Assembly (NCBI RefSeq): GCF_004104075.1 | Contig: NZ_QOVK01000006.1 | Span: 124,001 to 188,000 of the forward strand | Origin: Leeuwenhoekiella polynyae | GTDB taxonomy: Bacteria > Bacteroidota > Bacteroidia > Flavobacteriales > Flavobacteriaceae | Direction: 5' to 3' | Length of the DNA stretch: 64,000 nt | In this document: positions 45,835 through 53,634 of the stretch, in pieces | Layout of the letters: each line of letters opens with the position of its first letter | Position numbering within the stretch: position 1 is the stretch's first letter | Notes under the pieces: generated by a model | What the model was told of the DNA's origin: nothing | What the model saw: the letters and a program-made list of their open reading frames with translations, nothing else | Databases searched by the model: none | Program-made: the position numbers and the translations under genes

Positions 45835-46218
45835 ATGAAAATTCTGGGACTTAACTTTTTTTTGGGATTAACCATGGCCATGGCCATTCAATCCTGCGAC
45901 AACGATGACGATGGGAAAGGTCAAGAAAATGATATCACGGGCCAATGGCATCTATATCAACGCTTCGACGGAGATGGCATTGATCCTGTTGATAATGGCA
46001 AAACACTGACGTTTACGGAAGAAAATAATTTTATCGATAGTTTCTTACCTGACTGCCAAGGTACATTTTCCATGGATAACGACACGATCACAATTGATAT
46101 GCCGTGTAAGGATGAGCCTATACAATATGTTTTCAGTTTTGAAGAAATGAATCTGATCCTGGTGGAATTGCCGAGCACTTGCGATGAAGGTTGTTATGAT
46201 ATCTACAAAAAGAAATAA
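45835..46218 (+). CDS. Small lipocalin-like lipoprotein
   Basis: A 127-residue lipoprotein with lipidation cysteine 21 (MAMAIQSCDNDDDGK). The pattern DITGQWHLYQRF, then KTLTFTEENNF and further strands, resembles the lipocalin-like small beta-barrel lipoproteins of Flavobacteriia. Four cysteines after the lipid anchor could form disulfides. It lies 21 nt upstream of the secreted metalloprotease gene and is probably cotranscribed. A binding or inhibitory role toward the protease is conceivable but unsupported. Confidence 0.7.
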   Translation: MKILGLNFFLGLTMAMAIQSCDNDDDGKGQENDITGQWHLYQRFDGDGIDPVDNGKTLTFTEENNFIDSFLPDCQGTFSMDNDTITIDMPCKDEPIQYVFSFEEMNLILVELPSTCDEGCYDIYKKK

Positions 46219-46239
46219 TCCTATAAACCAAACCAATCC

Positions 46240-47820
46240 ATGAAGAAAAGATACTTATTTCAACTTGCTTTGATCTTTTGCTTTGGAACCATCCATTCGC
46301 AGGAGTGTGGGACCAGTGCACCATCGGTAAAGCATACCTATCCTACCAATGAGTCTTCCAAGGCAAGTGTAAGCAATTACTGTATAGATGTACAATTCCA
46401 TATCGTCAGGGAAACGAACGGTACGAATGCTTTTGCAGCCATAAATAGAACCGCCATTATAAATGATTTGAATGCTAGATATAATGACCATAACATTTTC
46501 TTCAACAACCTCGGTACGAACTTCATTAACAATAGCAACTTTGTCAATATAGACAATGATGGAGAAGCCGAAAATTTGGTTGCTATAAACAATAACCAGA
46601 ATGCCTTGAATTATTATATTGTCGAAACATTGTGGAGCACACCAACAGGTTTTATAGCCGGTACGGCCTTGGATATACCCTCCAATCATTTAGTGATAAG
46701 AAATGACAGGACACTTACATCGACTTCTTCCCATGAAGTAGGTCACTGTCTCGATCTCTACCATACCCATGAAACAGCATTTGGTACTGAGAATATCAAT
46801 GGCAACAATTGTGGCTCGGCAGGAGATTTGGTTTGTGACACGCCGGCAGATCCGCGACTTGGTAATGTAAATGTGAGCGCGGCATGTGTTTATACCGGAG
46901 GGGGTGGATACAACCCTTTGCCGGACAATATCATGTCCTATTCCATGTCCTTTTGTAGGGATGATTTTACCAATGGGCAAGGGGTTCGCATGAGACAGGC
47001 CCTGATATCTAATTCCATTTTTCAAAACTTTGTCAATACTTTTCAATTGAGTGGGCTGGAATACCTATGCTCCTCTGGATCGTATTCCGTCACTGGCTTA
47101 CCAACCGGGGCCACCATAAATTGGAGTACCAGTGGCAACATTACAAGGAACTCATCCCAAGGATCGAACCCTTGTACATTTTCCAGAACAGGTACAGGAT
47201 CTACAGGTTGGATAAGGGCGACAATATCCAATCCCGGAGCATGCGGGAACGGAATGGTCATAACCCAAAATGTGAGCCTCAATTCACAAAACCTCGACCT
47301 CTCCGTCACAAGCGTTGAGGGAGAAGGTTCTGCCATCTATGTAAGTGGCTATGTCTCCGGTGGGTCGAGTCCATTTAAATGGTACATCAATTCACAATTG
47401 ATCGCTACTACATCCTCACGAAATTTTAGCCATAGATATCGTTGTGAGGGTGGGTCATCCCAAATGGCCGTTACCTCGAACTGTGGTTCTGATTATACCT
47501 ATTTCTATGAAGACTGCACTGGCGGAGGGCACCGAATGACCGTATATCCAAATCCTGCTTCCTCAGAATTGAACATAACATTGGATCAAGGAAATCGAAT
47601 ACCCAACTATTATACCTCGTTCAATGCAGAGATTTTATCTAGGCCTAAAGATATTGGCTTGACGTTGTTGGATTTTTTGGGAAGACCTGTAATCGAAACC
47701 GTATTCAAGGGTCCAGCACAGGAAATGAAAATGGACGTTTCCACCTTACCTAAAGGAGTTTATTTTCTTCAGGTCATCGGAAAAGATGTTGATGAGAGGC
47801 ACACTGTTTTCATTGAATGA
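46240..47820 (+). CDS. Secreted M43-type (pappalysin-like) zinc metalloprotease with T9SS sorting domain
   Basis: A 526-residue exported protease. A signal peptide (about 1-20, ending TIHSQ) precedes the catalytic domain. The zinc motif is H165-E-V-G-H169-C-L-D-L-Y-H175, followed by the Met-turn DNIMSYSMSFCRDDFTNGQ, both in the style of family M43B. Cysteines around GNNCGSAGDLVCDTP match the family. Residues about 270-420 form immunoglobulin-like beta domains. The final 90 residues are a type A T9SS sorting domain (MTVYPNPASSELNI, ending KGVYFLQVIGK and an HTVFIE tail). It would be secreted by the type IX system, whose regulator porX is also in this window. Confidence 0.88.
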   Translation: MKKRYLFQLALIFCFGTIHSQECGTSAPSVKHTYPTNESSKASVSNYCIDVQFHIVRETNGTNAFAAINRTAIINDLNARYNDHNIFFNNLGTNFINNSNFVNIDNDGEAENLVAINNNQNALNYYIVETLWSTPTGFIAGTALDIPSNHLVIRNDRTLTSTSSHEVGHCLDLYHTHETAFGTENINGNNCGSAGDLVCDTPADPRLGNVNVSAACVYTGGGGYNPLPDNIMSYSMSFCRDDFTNGQGVRMRQALISNSIFQNFVNTFQLSGLEYLCSSGSYSVTGLPTGATINWSTSGNITRNSSQGSNPCTFSRTGTGSTGWIRATISNPGACGNGMVITQNVSLNSQNLDLSVTSVEGEGSAIYVSGYVSGGSSPFKWYINSQLIATTSSRNFSHRYRCEGGSSQMAVTSNCGSDYTYFYEDCTGGGHRMTVYPNPASSELNITLDQGNRIPNYYTSFNAEILSRPKDIGLTLLDFLGRPVIETVFKGPAQEMKMDVSTLPKGVYFLQVIGKDVDERHTVFIE

Positions 47821-47846
47821 TGTGATTCCAAAACATATTGTATTGA

Positions 47847-48605
47847 AACAAATTTCCATTCTATACCGCTACAAATATTGATGGAATTCAATTTAAAAAA
47901 GTTCCAAGAAAAGATAATTGGCGTAAGGACAATAGACTACCCAAAGAGTTTCAATTTGGTAAAGAGCTATATAGTGCCCCAAATAGTGAATTTGACAAAG
48001 GGCATATGACTAAGCGAGAGGACGTTCAATGGGGAGAATCACTCGCAATAGCTTTAAATGCAGCTAACTCCACTTTTTATTATACTAATGCCGTTCCTCA
48101 ACATAAAGATCTAAATAGATTTATATGGAGAAGTTTAGAAGATTACATACTTCATACCGAAACTAAGCAAAATGAACTACGTATTTGTGTTTTTACAGGT
48201 CCTGTTTTATCAAGCTTAAATCCATATTTTATAACACCTATAGGTGGTAATCAAATACAAATCCCATCTTTATTCTGGAAAGTAGTTGTTTTTCAGAAAG
48301 AAGATGGAAAAATTTACAGAGTTGGATTTATGATGAGTCAGAATAAACTGCTCCAAGAAAACCATATTATAGAGGAGTTAGAATTAGGCGAGGAGCTGTT
48401 TTTGCAATTTAAAGATGCTGATACTTATCAGGTCAATATCTCTTTGATCGAAGAATTAACAGGCTTAGAAATCCCTAAGGCAATTGACTCATATCAAGAT
48501 AAGAGAACAACAAGGTTGATTTTGGAAGAAATAGATATTGACCCTGATTTAGAGAATTATGGCTTTGATTCCTTAGGATATGATATCCTGAATATAAAAC
48601 TTTAA
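47847..48605 (+). pseudogene. 5'-truncated DNA/RNA non-specific endonuclease (NUC family)
   Basis: The open frame starts just after a TGA at 47844-47846 and encodes FPFYTATNIDGIQFKKVP, then the active-site motif FDKGHMTKRED (the family's D-R-G-H with the catalytic histidine), then FYYTNAVPQHKDLNRFIW with the metal-binding asparagine region. There is no start codon before the conserved nuclease core. The first ATG (48006) directly follows the catalytic histidine, so a protein begun there would be inactive. The N-terminal export and linker part is missing, probably lost when the preceding protease gene (stop 26 nt upstream) was inserted or the island rearranged. Confidence 0.75.
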
Positions 48606-48760
48606 TTAACTCTACCATAATTTCAGTTAAAACTCATTAATGAAGTTCAATAGCCCAAATTCTCTAGTTATGACCAGTGCCTAAATATGGGAGGAGGACA
48701 ATCATTTAAATTAATATTAAATTATCACTAAAAAGTACCATTTTTAGTAGCGTAGCGAAT

Positions 48761-48822
48761 ATAAAATGAGTAGCAAGAGGGTAACACGCTGCGCGATGTT
48801 ACAGATTTATAACTCATTTTAT
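48761..48822. repeat. Nested palindrome (11-bp outer, 6-bp inner stem)
   Basis: ATAAAATGAGT (48761-48771) pairs with ACTCATTTTAT (48812-48822), and GTAACA (48781-48786) with TGTTAC (48797-48802), leaving equal 9-nt internal loops on both sides and a GC-rich tip. It could be a transfer-origin stem, an RNA structure or a protein-binding cruciform. Confidence 0.65.
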
Positions 48823-49155
48823 TTCAATTACTTACGGTTTGTTTTTCCGCTTGATTTTGAACAATTTGCGACAAATGCGCTTTTAAGCCCTGTAAACAGG
48901 CAGGTTTTTGCGACAAATCCTATTTAGATAGCGGTAATGAAGGGTAATTTAGGTAGTCCTCACCACATTCCCCTACACTGGGTTTCGGGGAAAGAGGTTC
49001 GTCCAAAAGGTCTTGAACACAGGCCAAAAATGTCAATTTGATAGTATTGAAATCTTGTCAGCCATTTTTGACTTGAGTTCGCTGAGCATCCTAACTTGGA
49101 ATGGACAATCTTTTACTTTCGTGATTTATTTTCTTTTTAATACACTCCCAACAGC

Positions 49156-49285
49156 ATACCTTTTTTGATAGCAAAAGTACAGGATTCTAAATTAGTCGGG
49201 CGCATAAACCGGTCGGCTACGCCTTCCTATTTATAGCCCTCTTCTAATTTAAAATCCCGAAGGTAACAACTATCAAAAAAGGTAT
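49156..49285. repeat. 130-nt imperfect palindrome with perfect 16-bp terminal inverted repeats
   Basis: ATACCTTTTTTGATAG (49156-49171) is the exact reverse complement of 49270-49285. Inside, GATTCTAAATTAG (49183-49195) pairs with CTAATTTAAAATC (49244-49256) at 12 of 13 positions. The 47-nt centre is GC-richer. It could be a MITE-like element, a structured RNA or part of a mobilisation region; no transposase is present. Confidence 0.7.
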
Positions 49286-49568
49286 TGCGACGGCTCTGGA
49301 GGAAGTAAATGAAACAACCAGAACCCGTATACATTTTGATCTACAAATCTATTTTAGTTGAGCAAAAAAGGATTTGCTCAAGATGAAATAAGTAAATGGT
49401 TGATGTATGTGATTTAAGTTCCTGTATTTCACTGATTGTTTTTCTTTCACAAGCTTATTGATGACTCTTCCTATAAAAGATTTATCAGGCTCTATTAAAA
49501 CCTATTAACAGGAATTGTAGACAAAAATTAAGAAGCGACTTTTTTCAAGATAAATGGAAGTGAAAATT

Positions 49569-49597
49569 TGAGCCGATTATCATTCCTAATCGGCTCA
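49569..49597. promoter_or_regulatory. Fic-gene operator 1 (perfect 11-bp palindrome, 7-nt spacer)
   Basis: TGAGCCGATTA (49569-49579), seven-nt spacer, TAATCGGCTCA (49587-49597). It is followed by six Ts, so a terminator was considered; the near-identical second copy with the same spacer makes an operator more likely. Confidence 0.65.
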
Positions 49598-49612
49598 TTT
49601 TTTGATTATATT

Positions 49613-49641
49613 TGAGCCAATTAACTACTTTAATCGGCTCA
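49613..49641. promoter_or_regulatory. Fic-gene operator 2 overlapping the ribosome-binding region
   Basis: TGAGCCAATTA (49613-49623), seven-nt spacer, TAATCGGCTCA (49631-49641), ending 2 nt before the Fic ATG at 49644. It differs from operator 1 by one base in the left arm and lies exactly 44 bp from it, about four helical turns. Binding here would block initiation of the Fic gene. Confidence 0.65.
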
Positions 49642-49643
49642 TC

Positions 49644-50747
49644 ATGTATAACTGGCAACAGAAAGACTGGCCTAATTTTAAGTATACTACAACTGAAATT
49701 GAAGAGAAGCTCTTTGAGTTCAGCCAAAGGGCCGGGCGTGTTAATGGTATATTAGAAGGACTCTCAGATACCATGCAAATGGAAGCTATCTTATCGCTAA
49801 TGGTTGCTGAGGCTGTTAAAACGTCAGAAATCGAGGGAGAATACCTGAGCCGGGAAGATGTGATGTCTTCTATACGAAACAATATGGGTTATGGTACGCC
49901 CAAAGCGGTCAAAGACCCAATGGCACGGGGTGTAGGAGATTTAATGGTGCGCGTTAGGCAAAATTTTGCAGAACCTTTGACAGATCTGAAATTGTTCGAA
50001 TGGCACAGAACACTATTATCGAGTGCTAAACGCATAAATACCGGGCAATGGCGTAAGCACTCCGAACCGATGCAGATCGTATCCGGTAGCTGGGGCAGGG
50101 AGAAGATCCATTTTGAAGCTCCGCCTTCCCAGTTGCTTCCGAATGAAATGCAAGCCTTTATAACGTGGTTTAATGAATCTCATCCAGAAGGAGCCAATCC
50201 TATTAAAAAACCACTTATCCGTTCAGCGATTGCACATCTGTATTTTGAGAGTATTCACCCTTTTGAAGATGGTAATGGAAGGATAGGAAGAGCGCTTTCT
50301 GAAAAGGCGCTATCTCAAGACTTAAACCGCCCTATTCTGCTGAGTCTTTCAAAAGCAATAGAGCACGATAAACAAGCTTATTATAAGGCATTAAAAAAGG
50401 CCCAGCAGTCCAATGAAATAACCGATTGGATTATCTATTTTGTCAATACAGTTTTAGAAGCGCAATCTCAGGCGGAAGAGCTTGTTTCTTTTACGTTAAG
50501 AAAAGCCCGTTTTTTTGATCGCTATAGAAATTCGCTCAATGAGCGCCAATTAAAGGTCGTCAATCGAATGCTTGATGAAGAACCGGAAGGGTTTAAAGGG
50601 GGGATGACGGCAAAAAAGTATATCGCCCTTACCAAAACATCAAAAGCTACAGCAACGCGCGACCTTCAGGATTTAGCAGCAAAAAAACTATTTATACCTA
50701 TAGGGGAGGGACGGAGTACACGTTATGAAATCAACTTTGAGGACTAA
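49644..50747 (+). CDS. Fic-family protein (AMP transferase) with C-terminal winged helix
   Basis: A 367-residue Fic protein. The N-terminal DUF4172-like segment begins YNWQQKDWPNF. An autoinhibitory-helix motif of the T/S-xxx-E-G type is at Thr60-Gly65 (TSEIEG). The Fic core motif HPFEDGNGRIGR is at 205-216, complete with the catalytic histidine and the glutamate/aspartate-glycine loop. The C-terminal 90 residues contain a helix-turn-helix (TAKKYIALTKTSKATATRDLQDLAAKKL). Such enzymes AMPylate target proteins. The ATG at 49644 is chosen over 49602 because homologues begin MYNWQ-like and the upstream codons overlap the operators. Two palindromes abut the start, suggesting autoregulation by the winged helix. 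Confidence 0.92.
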   Translation: MYNWQQKDWPNFKYTTTEIEEKLFEFSQRAGRVNGILEGLSDTMQMEAILSLMVAEAVKTSEIEGEYLSREDVMSSIRNNMGYGTPKAVKDPMARGVGDLMVRVRQNFAEPLTDLKLFEWHRTLLSSAKRINTGQWRKHSEPMQIVSGSWGREKIHFEAPPSQLLPNEMQAFITWFNESHPEGANPIKKPLIRSAIAHLYFESIHPFEDGNGRIGRALSEKALSQDLNRPILLSLSKAIEHDKQAYYKALKKAQQSNEITDWIIYFVNTVLEAQSQAEELVSFTLRKARFFDRYRNSLNERQLKVVNRMLDEEPEGFKGGMTAKKYIALTKTSKATATRDLQDLAAKKLFIPIGEGRSTRYEINFED

Positions 50748-50841
50748 AGTTTTTTAATAAGCGATCGACTTGAACCCTAGTCTCGTTAAGGGCATTTTTT
50801 ATACTTAAAAGATATTAAAGACCATCAAATCAGATCAATTT

Positions 50842-50950
50842 GAATGTTCATTTAAGTATAGTGAATTATTTGGTAAATAGATCGAATAATTCAGCTGCAA
50901 GATACAGGAAATATAGGGGGTGAGTTGGTTTGCAAATTCCCTGCCCTCAA
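50842..50950. repeat. Dispersed intergenic repeat, copy B
   Basis: Counterpart of 33063-33172: ATGTTCATTTAAGTATA, then ACAGGAAATATAGGGGG, TGA, and AAATTCCCTGCC in the same order. It lies between the convergent Fic and integrase genes inside the island, 95 nt after the Fic stop. A weaker similarity extends about 40 nt further upstream in both copies. Confidence 0.65.
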
Positions 50951-50981
50951 TTGTTAGTGTGAATCAAATCATAATCGAAGA

Positions 50982-52226
50982 TCAAAATGACTCTTTAGTA
51001 TTCCTAGCTTCCATTTTACGCATTAAGGCATCCATATCGTCTCCAACTTTCTTTTGCAGTACTCTTGCATAGATTTGAGTTGTTTGTAGCTGTGTGTGGC
51101 CTAAAAGCTTTGATACGGTCTCAATGGGTACTCCGTTAGATAGCGTAACCGTAGTTGCGAAGGTATGACGGGCTACGTGGAAGGTTACATGTTTATGTAT
51201 TTGACAGACCTCAGTTATTTCCTTAAGGTATTTGTTCACTTTCTGATTACTATATAAGGGCATTAATTTGCCGGAGACCTCCAACTCCTCATCCTTTGTA
51301 TATTTCTTGACCAGTGCCAGAGCCTGGGGCAGGAGGGGAACCTTAACAGGCTCGTTAGTCTTTTCTCGTTTGGTATAAATCCACAAGCGTCCATTAGACG
51401 CCGGAATCAACTGGTCTTTTCGTAATGCTTTTAAATCCACATAGGCAAGTCCCGTGTAACAAGCAAACAGAAAGCAATCTCTTACGCGTTCATAACCTTT
51501 ACTCGTAAACTGCGTTTCTTCAATACGATGTAATTCACGCTGGGTTAAGTAGCAGCGTTCCTTTCGTTCCAATTTCAATTTATAATTGACAAAGGGATCT
51601 TTAGGCAACCATTCCATTCTTACTGCCAGATTAACCATTTTTCGAAGCCGTTCTAAATGCTTCCTCGTACCGTTTATGGAGCATGTCTTTCTTTCCTTCT
51701 TAGGCTTATAAGTACGTATATAGTGTTCAAACTCTGTTATAAACCGGTAGTTTAAATCAACCAAGAAGAAGTCATCTGATTTATAATGATCTAAGAGATA
51801 AGCCTTGATATACTTTTCGGTAGAATAGTAATTTTTCATTGTACCGGGCTTTAGCGACAATCCCATATTATCATTATGATACTTAACAAGTTCTAAGAGC
51901 GTCATACGCTCTTCATCTTCGCCCATATAGCGTAATTTGATCGCTTTCGCCGTAATTACTTTTCGTTCTGCATGCAGCTCTTTATGTGCGTTTAAAATTT
52001 CAGCCTTCACATCATCCATATAGGAGTTAAGCGTGATAAGTTGATCTGAAGTTTCTTTGGCTTTTACCCGGAGTATATCCCAGTCTTTTACATCAATATC
52101 TCGCTTTATACTCATTTCAGAGCGCTTTTTATTGACTGTAATTCTAAGATAGATATCCAGTTTATTGGGGTTGTTTCTTTTGGGGCGTGTAAAGAAGTTC
52201 ACGCCTAATGTGCTGTTTACAGGCAT
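50982..52226 (-). CDS. Tyrosine recombinase / phage-type integrase
   Basis: A 414-residue Bacteroidota-type site-specific integrase. It has an N-terminal Arm-type domain (FFTRPKRNNPNKLDIYLRIT), a SAM-like core-binding domain (about 100-205), and a catalytic domain with the first arginine near LAYVDLKALRK, His350-x-x-Arg353 (HVARHTF), a LLGHTQ histidine and nucleophile Tyr386 (TQIYARV). It starts 215 nt from the tRNA-Pro end, which matches an integrase that uses the tRNA 3' end as target. It is apparently full length and presumably moved the 7.2-kb island. Confidence 0.93.
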   Translation of the reverse strand: MPVNSTLGVNFFTRPKRNNPNKLDIYLRITVNKKRSEMSIKRDIDVKDWDILRVKAKETSDQLITLNSYMDDVKAEILNAHKELHAERKVITAKAIKLRYMGEDEERMTLLELVKYHNDNMGLSLKPGTMKNYYSTEKYIKAYLLDHYKSDDFFLVDLNYRFITEFEHYIRTYKPKKERKTCSINGTRKHLERLRKMVNLAVRMEWLPKDPFVNYKLKLERKERCYLTQRELHRIEETQFTSKGYERVRDCFLFACYTGLAYVDLKALRKDQLIPASNGRLWIYTKREKTNEPVKVPLLPQALALVKKYTKDEELEVSGKLMPLYSNQKVNKYLKEITEVCQIHKHVTFHVARHTFATTVTLSNGVPIETVSKLLGHTQLQTTQIYARVLQKKVGDDMDALMRKMEARNTKESF

Positions 52227-52380
52227 TTTGTAAGTCTTTTAGTTAAACGATTTTTAGTTAAAGACTACATCCAGATGGCCTAAATGCTATATAAATCTAC
52301 GATAATTTGCACACCTTATTGCACACCGAATTGTACACATTTACCTTGATTTTAGATGATATCAGATGGTATCATAAAAA

Positions 52381-52453
52381 ATGAAAAGCCTGTTAATTCA
52401 TTGATTAACAGGCTTTTTAATGTAAACCGTGATTTGGTTCGTCGGGATGAGAG
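52381..52453 (-). repeat. Right attachment site at the tRNA-Pro 3' end
   Basis: Counterpart of 45193-45265 (65 of 73 identical, no gaps). It includes the tRNA terminator hairpin and the last 12 nt of the intact tRNA-Pro. Confidence 0.85.
52384..52417 (-). terminator. tRNA-Pro terminator hairpin
   Basis: AAAAGCCTGTTAAT pairs with ATTAACAGGCTTTT around a 6-nt loop, flanked by A and T runs on both sides, so it can act in both directions. It lies 24 nt beyond the tRNA 3' end and also shields the tRNA from the integrase gene. Confidence 0.8.
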
Positions 52454-52516
52454 GATTCGAACCTCCGCTCTCGCGCCCCCCAGACGCGCACTTTAACCGG
52501 ACTAAGCTACATCCCG
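52442..52516 (-). tRNA. tRNA-Pro (anticodon GGG)
   Basis: A 75-nt cloverleaf read on the minus strand. The acceptor arm is CGGGATG with CATCCCG, the anticodon arm CGCGT/GCGCG encloses a 7-nt loop CTGGGGG with anticodon GGG, and the T-arm contains GGTTCGAATCC. The discriminator is A and CCA is not encoded. It reads CCC and CCU codons. Its 3' end is the integration target of the adjacent island. Confidence 0.93.
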
Positions 52517-52743
52517 AAATTTCAGGGTGCAAATATAAATATTTGGGTTAGATAGTAAAGACTTTAGACTAGAATCTATAATTTTTTTAAAGAGAACTAT
52601 AAAATCAAAATAGTGATTGGAAATAATTAATAAATTCTCCATTTAACGTAATTTTTTAAAAATTACAACGATATAGTTTGTTGATTATTAATTTTTTGTA
52701 ACTTAATAAGAGATAAATGTTGAATTCCTCAATCTTATGTATT

Positions 52744-53190
52744 ATGAAACTTTCACTTATTACTTTGCTTTTTTTGATCTCTATTTCATCGAGTACTAAT
52801 CAAATATTCCCAAAACAGGATAACGACGAGTTAATCATAGGCACCTGGGAACTCCAAGGTTTTTATCATTATGATGGAAATGAAATAACAGATACCGTAC
52901 CCACTACAGATGGTTATCGCCAAATTAAAATGTACACAAAAGATCATGTTATGTGGACACGCTATGTGCCCAAAGACTCTATTGAATGGTTTGGTTACGG
53001 TAGCTATGTAGCATCAGAAAATCAACTTATAGAAACGCTTGAATATGGTTCTGAAAGCATGATGAATGTAATAGATACGCTAAGAATATTTACATTTGAA
53101 CTTCAAATTTCAGAAAATGAATACAGTCAAATCACTGTAGATGAAGAAGGTAATCGAATATTTTCCGAAAATTATAAGCGTATTGAATAG
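52744..53190 (+). CDS. Exported lipocalin-like hypothetical protein
   Basis: A 148-residue protein from the ATG at 52744 (MKLSLITLLFLISISSS gives the signal peptide; the ATG at 52717 adds nine residues before it). The mature part begins near DDNDELIIGTWELQGFYHY, a lipocalin-like start, with several beta strands. No lipobox was seen. It is outside the island, on the far side of the tRNA gene. Function unknown. Confidence 0.7.
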   Translation: MKLSLITLLFLISISSSTNQIFPKQDNDELIIGTWELQGFYHYDGNEITDTVPTTDGYRQIKMYTKDHVMWTRYVPKDSIEWFGYGSYVASENQLIETLEYGSESMMNVIDTLRIFTFELQISENEYSQITVDEEGNRIFSENYKRIE

Positions 53191-53634
53191 TTATTTTTCA
53201 ATTTGCGCTACTTCCTTTTCAGTTACCATTTTTGATGATGTGTTGTTCCAGGAATTTAGAATATAATTCATAACATCTGCCACTTCTTCATCATATAAGC
53301 CCAACGGAGCCATAATACTCGTGTAGATGGCTCCGTTTACTTTTACTTCTCCTTTTAGCCCATATTTTACAGCTTTTATGGCTTTGACTCTGTTTTCTAA
53401 TAAAAAGTCAGCTTGTGCTAGAGGAGGAAACGTGCCGGGTATACCTTCTCCTGTTGCCATATGGCACTGCATACAAAAGTCTTCATAAACCACTTTACCA
53501 CGTTTTATGCTTGCTGTAAGTAAAGTGTCTTGTTGTATGGATATATAGTTTGCACTGAATGTCTTTTCAGGTTTGTTTTGATTACAAACAAACAACCATA
53601 AAATACTCGACGCGATAAGAATTAAAGTCTTCAA
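53191..53634 (-). CDS. Class I c-type cytochrome
   Basis: A 147-residue exported single-haem cytochrome c. The haem motif Cys54-Met-Gln-Cys57-His58 lies in EDFCMQCHMATGEG, and the probable axial methionine in SIMAPLGLYDEEVADVMNYIL. Its start overlaps the stop of the sugar dehydrogenase gene by 4 nt (ATGA), so the two are translationally coupled and the cytochrome is the likely electron acceptor of the PQQ enzyme. Confidence 0.9.
   Translation of the reverse strand: MKTLILIASSILWLFVCNQNKPEKTFSANYISIQQDTLLTASIKRGKVVYEDFCMQCHMATGEGIPGTFPPLAQADFLLENRVKAIKAVKYGLKGEVKVNGAIYTSIMAPLGLYDEEVADVMNYILNSWNNTSSKMVTEKEVAQIEK

Larger units (their letters stand above)
48606..49643. other. Non-coding kilobase of the island with two large palindromes
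   Basis: No credible intact gene. It contains a nested hairpin at 48761-48822, a 130-nt imperfect palindrome with perfect 16-bp ends at 49156-49285, and two operator-like palindromes before the Fic gene (49569-49641). A 36-codon open stretch at about 49257-49365 (IKKGIATALEEVNETTRTR) is protein-like and may be a relic of a lost element gene. The character is that of the non-coding part of a conjugative or mobilisable element. Confidence 0.55.
45251..52453. mobile_element. 7.2-kb genomic island integrated at tRNA-Pro(GGG)
   Basis: Bounded by the two attachment-site copies, with a tyrosine recombinase gene next to the intact tRNA. The cargo is a lipoprotein, an M43-type metalloprotease, a truncated nuclease, palindromic non-coding elements and a Fic protein. 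No conjugation, replication or phage structural genes are present, so it is a non-autonomous or decayed integrative element. The exact crossover points within the 15-nt core cannot be read. Confidence 0.8.

Noticed and set aside
46045-47336. Several minus-strand ORFs of 63-144 codons opposite the lipoprotein and metalloprotease genes
   Set aside because: All lie antisense to genes with signal peptides and catalytic motifs and have no domain features themselves.
49156-49285. Insertion sequence
   Set aside because: Inverted ends are present but the interior is under 100 nt and encodes no transposase.
49569-49605. Palindrome plus T-run read as a rho-independent terminator
   Set aside because: No gene ends just upstream, and a near-identical palindrome with the same spacer sits 44 bp on at the Fic start, which fits operators better.
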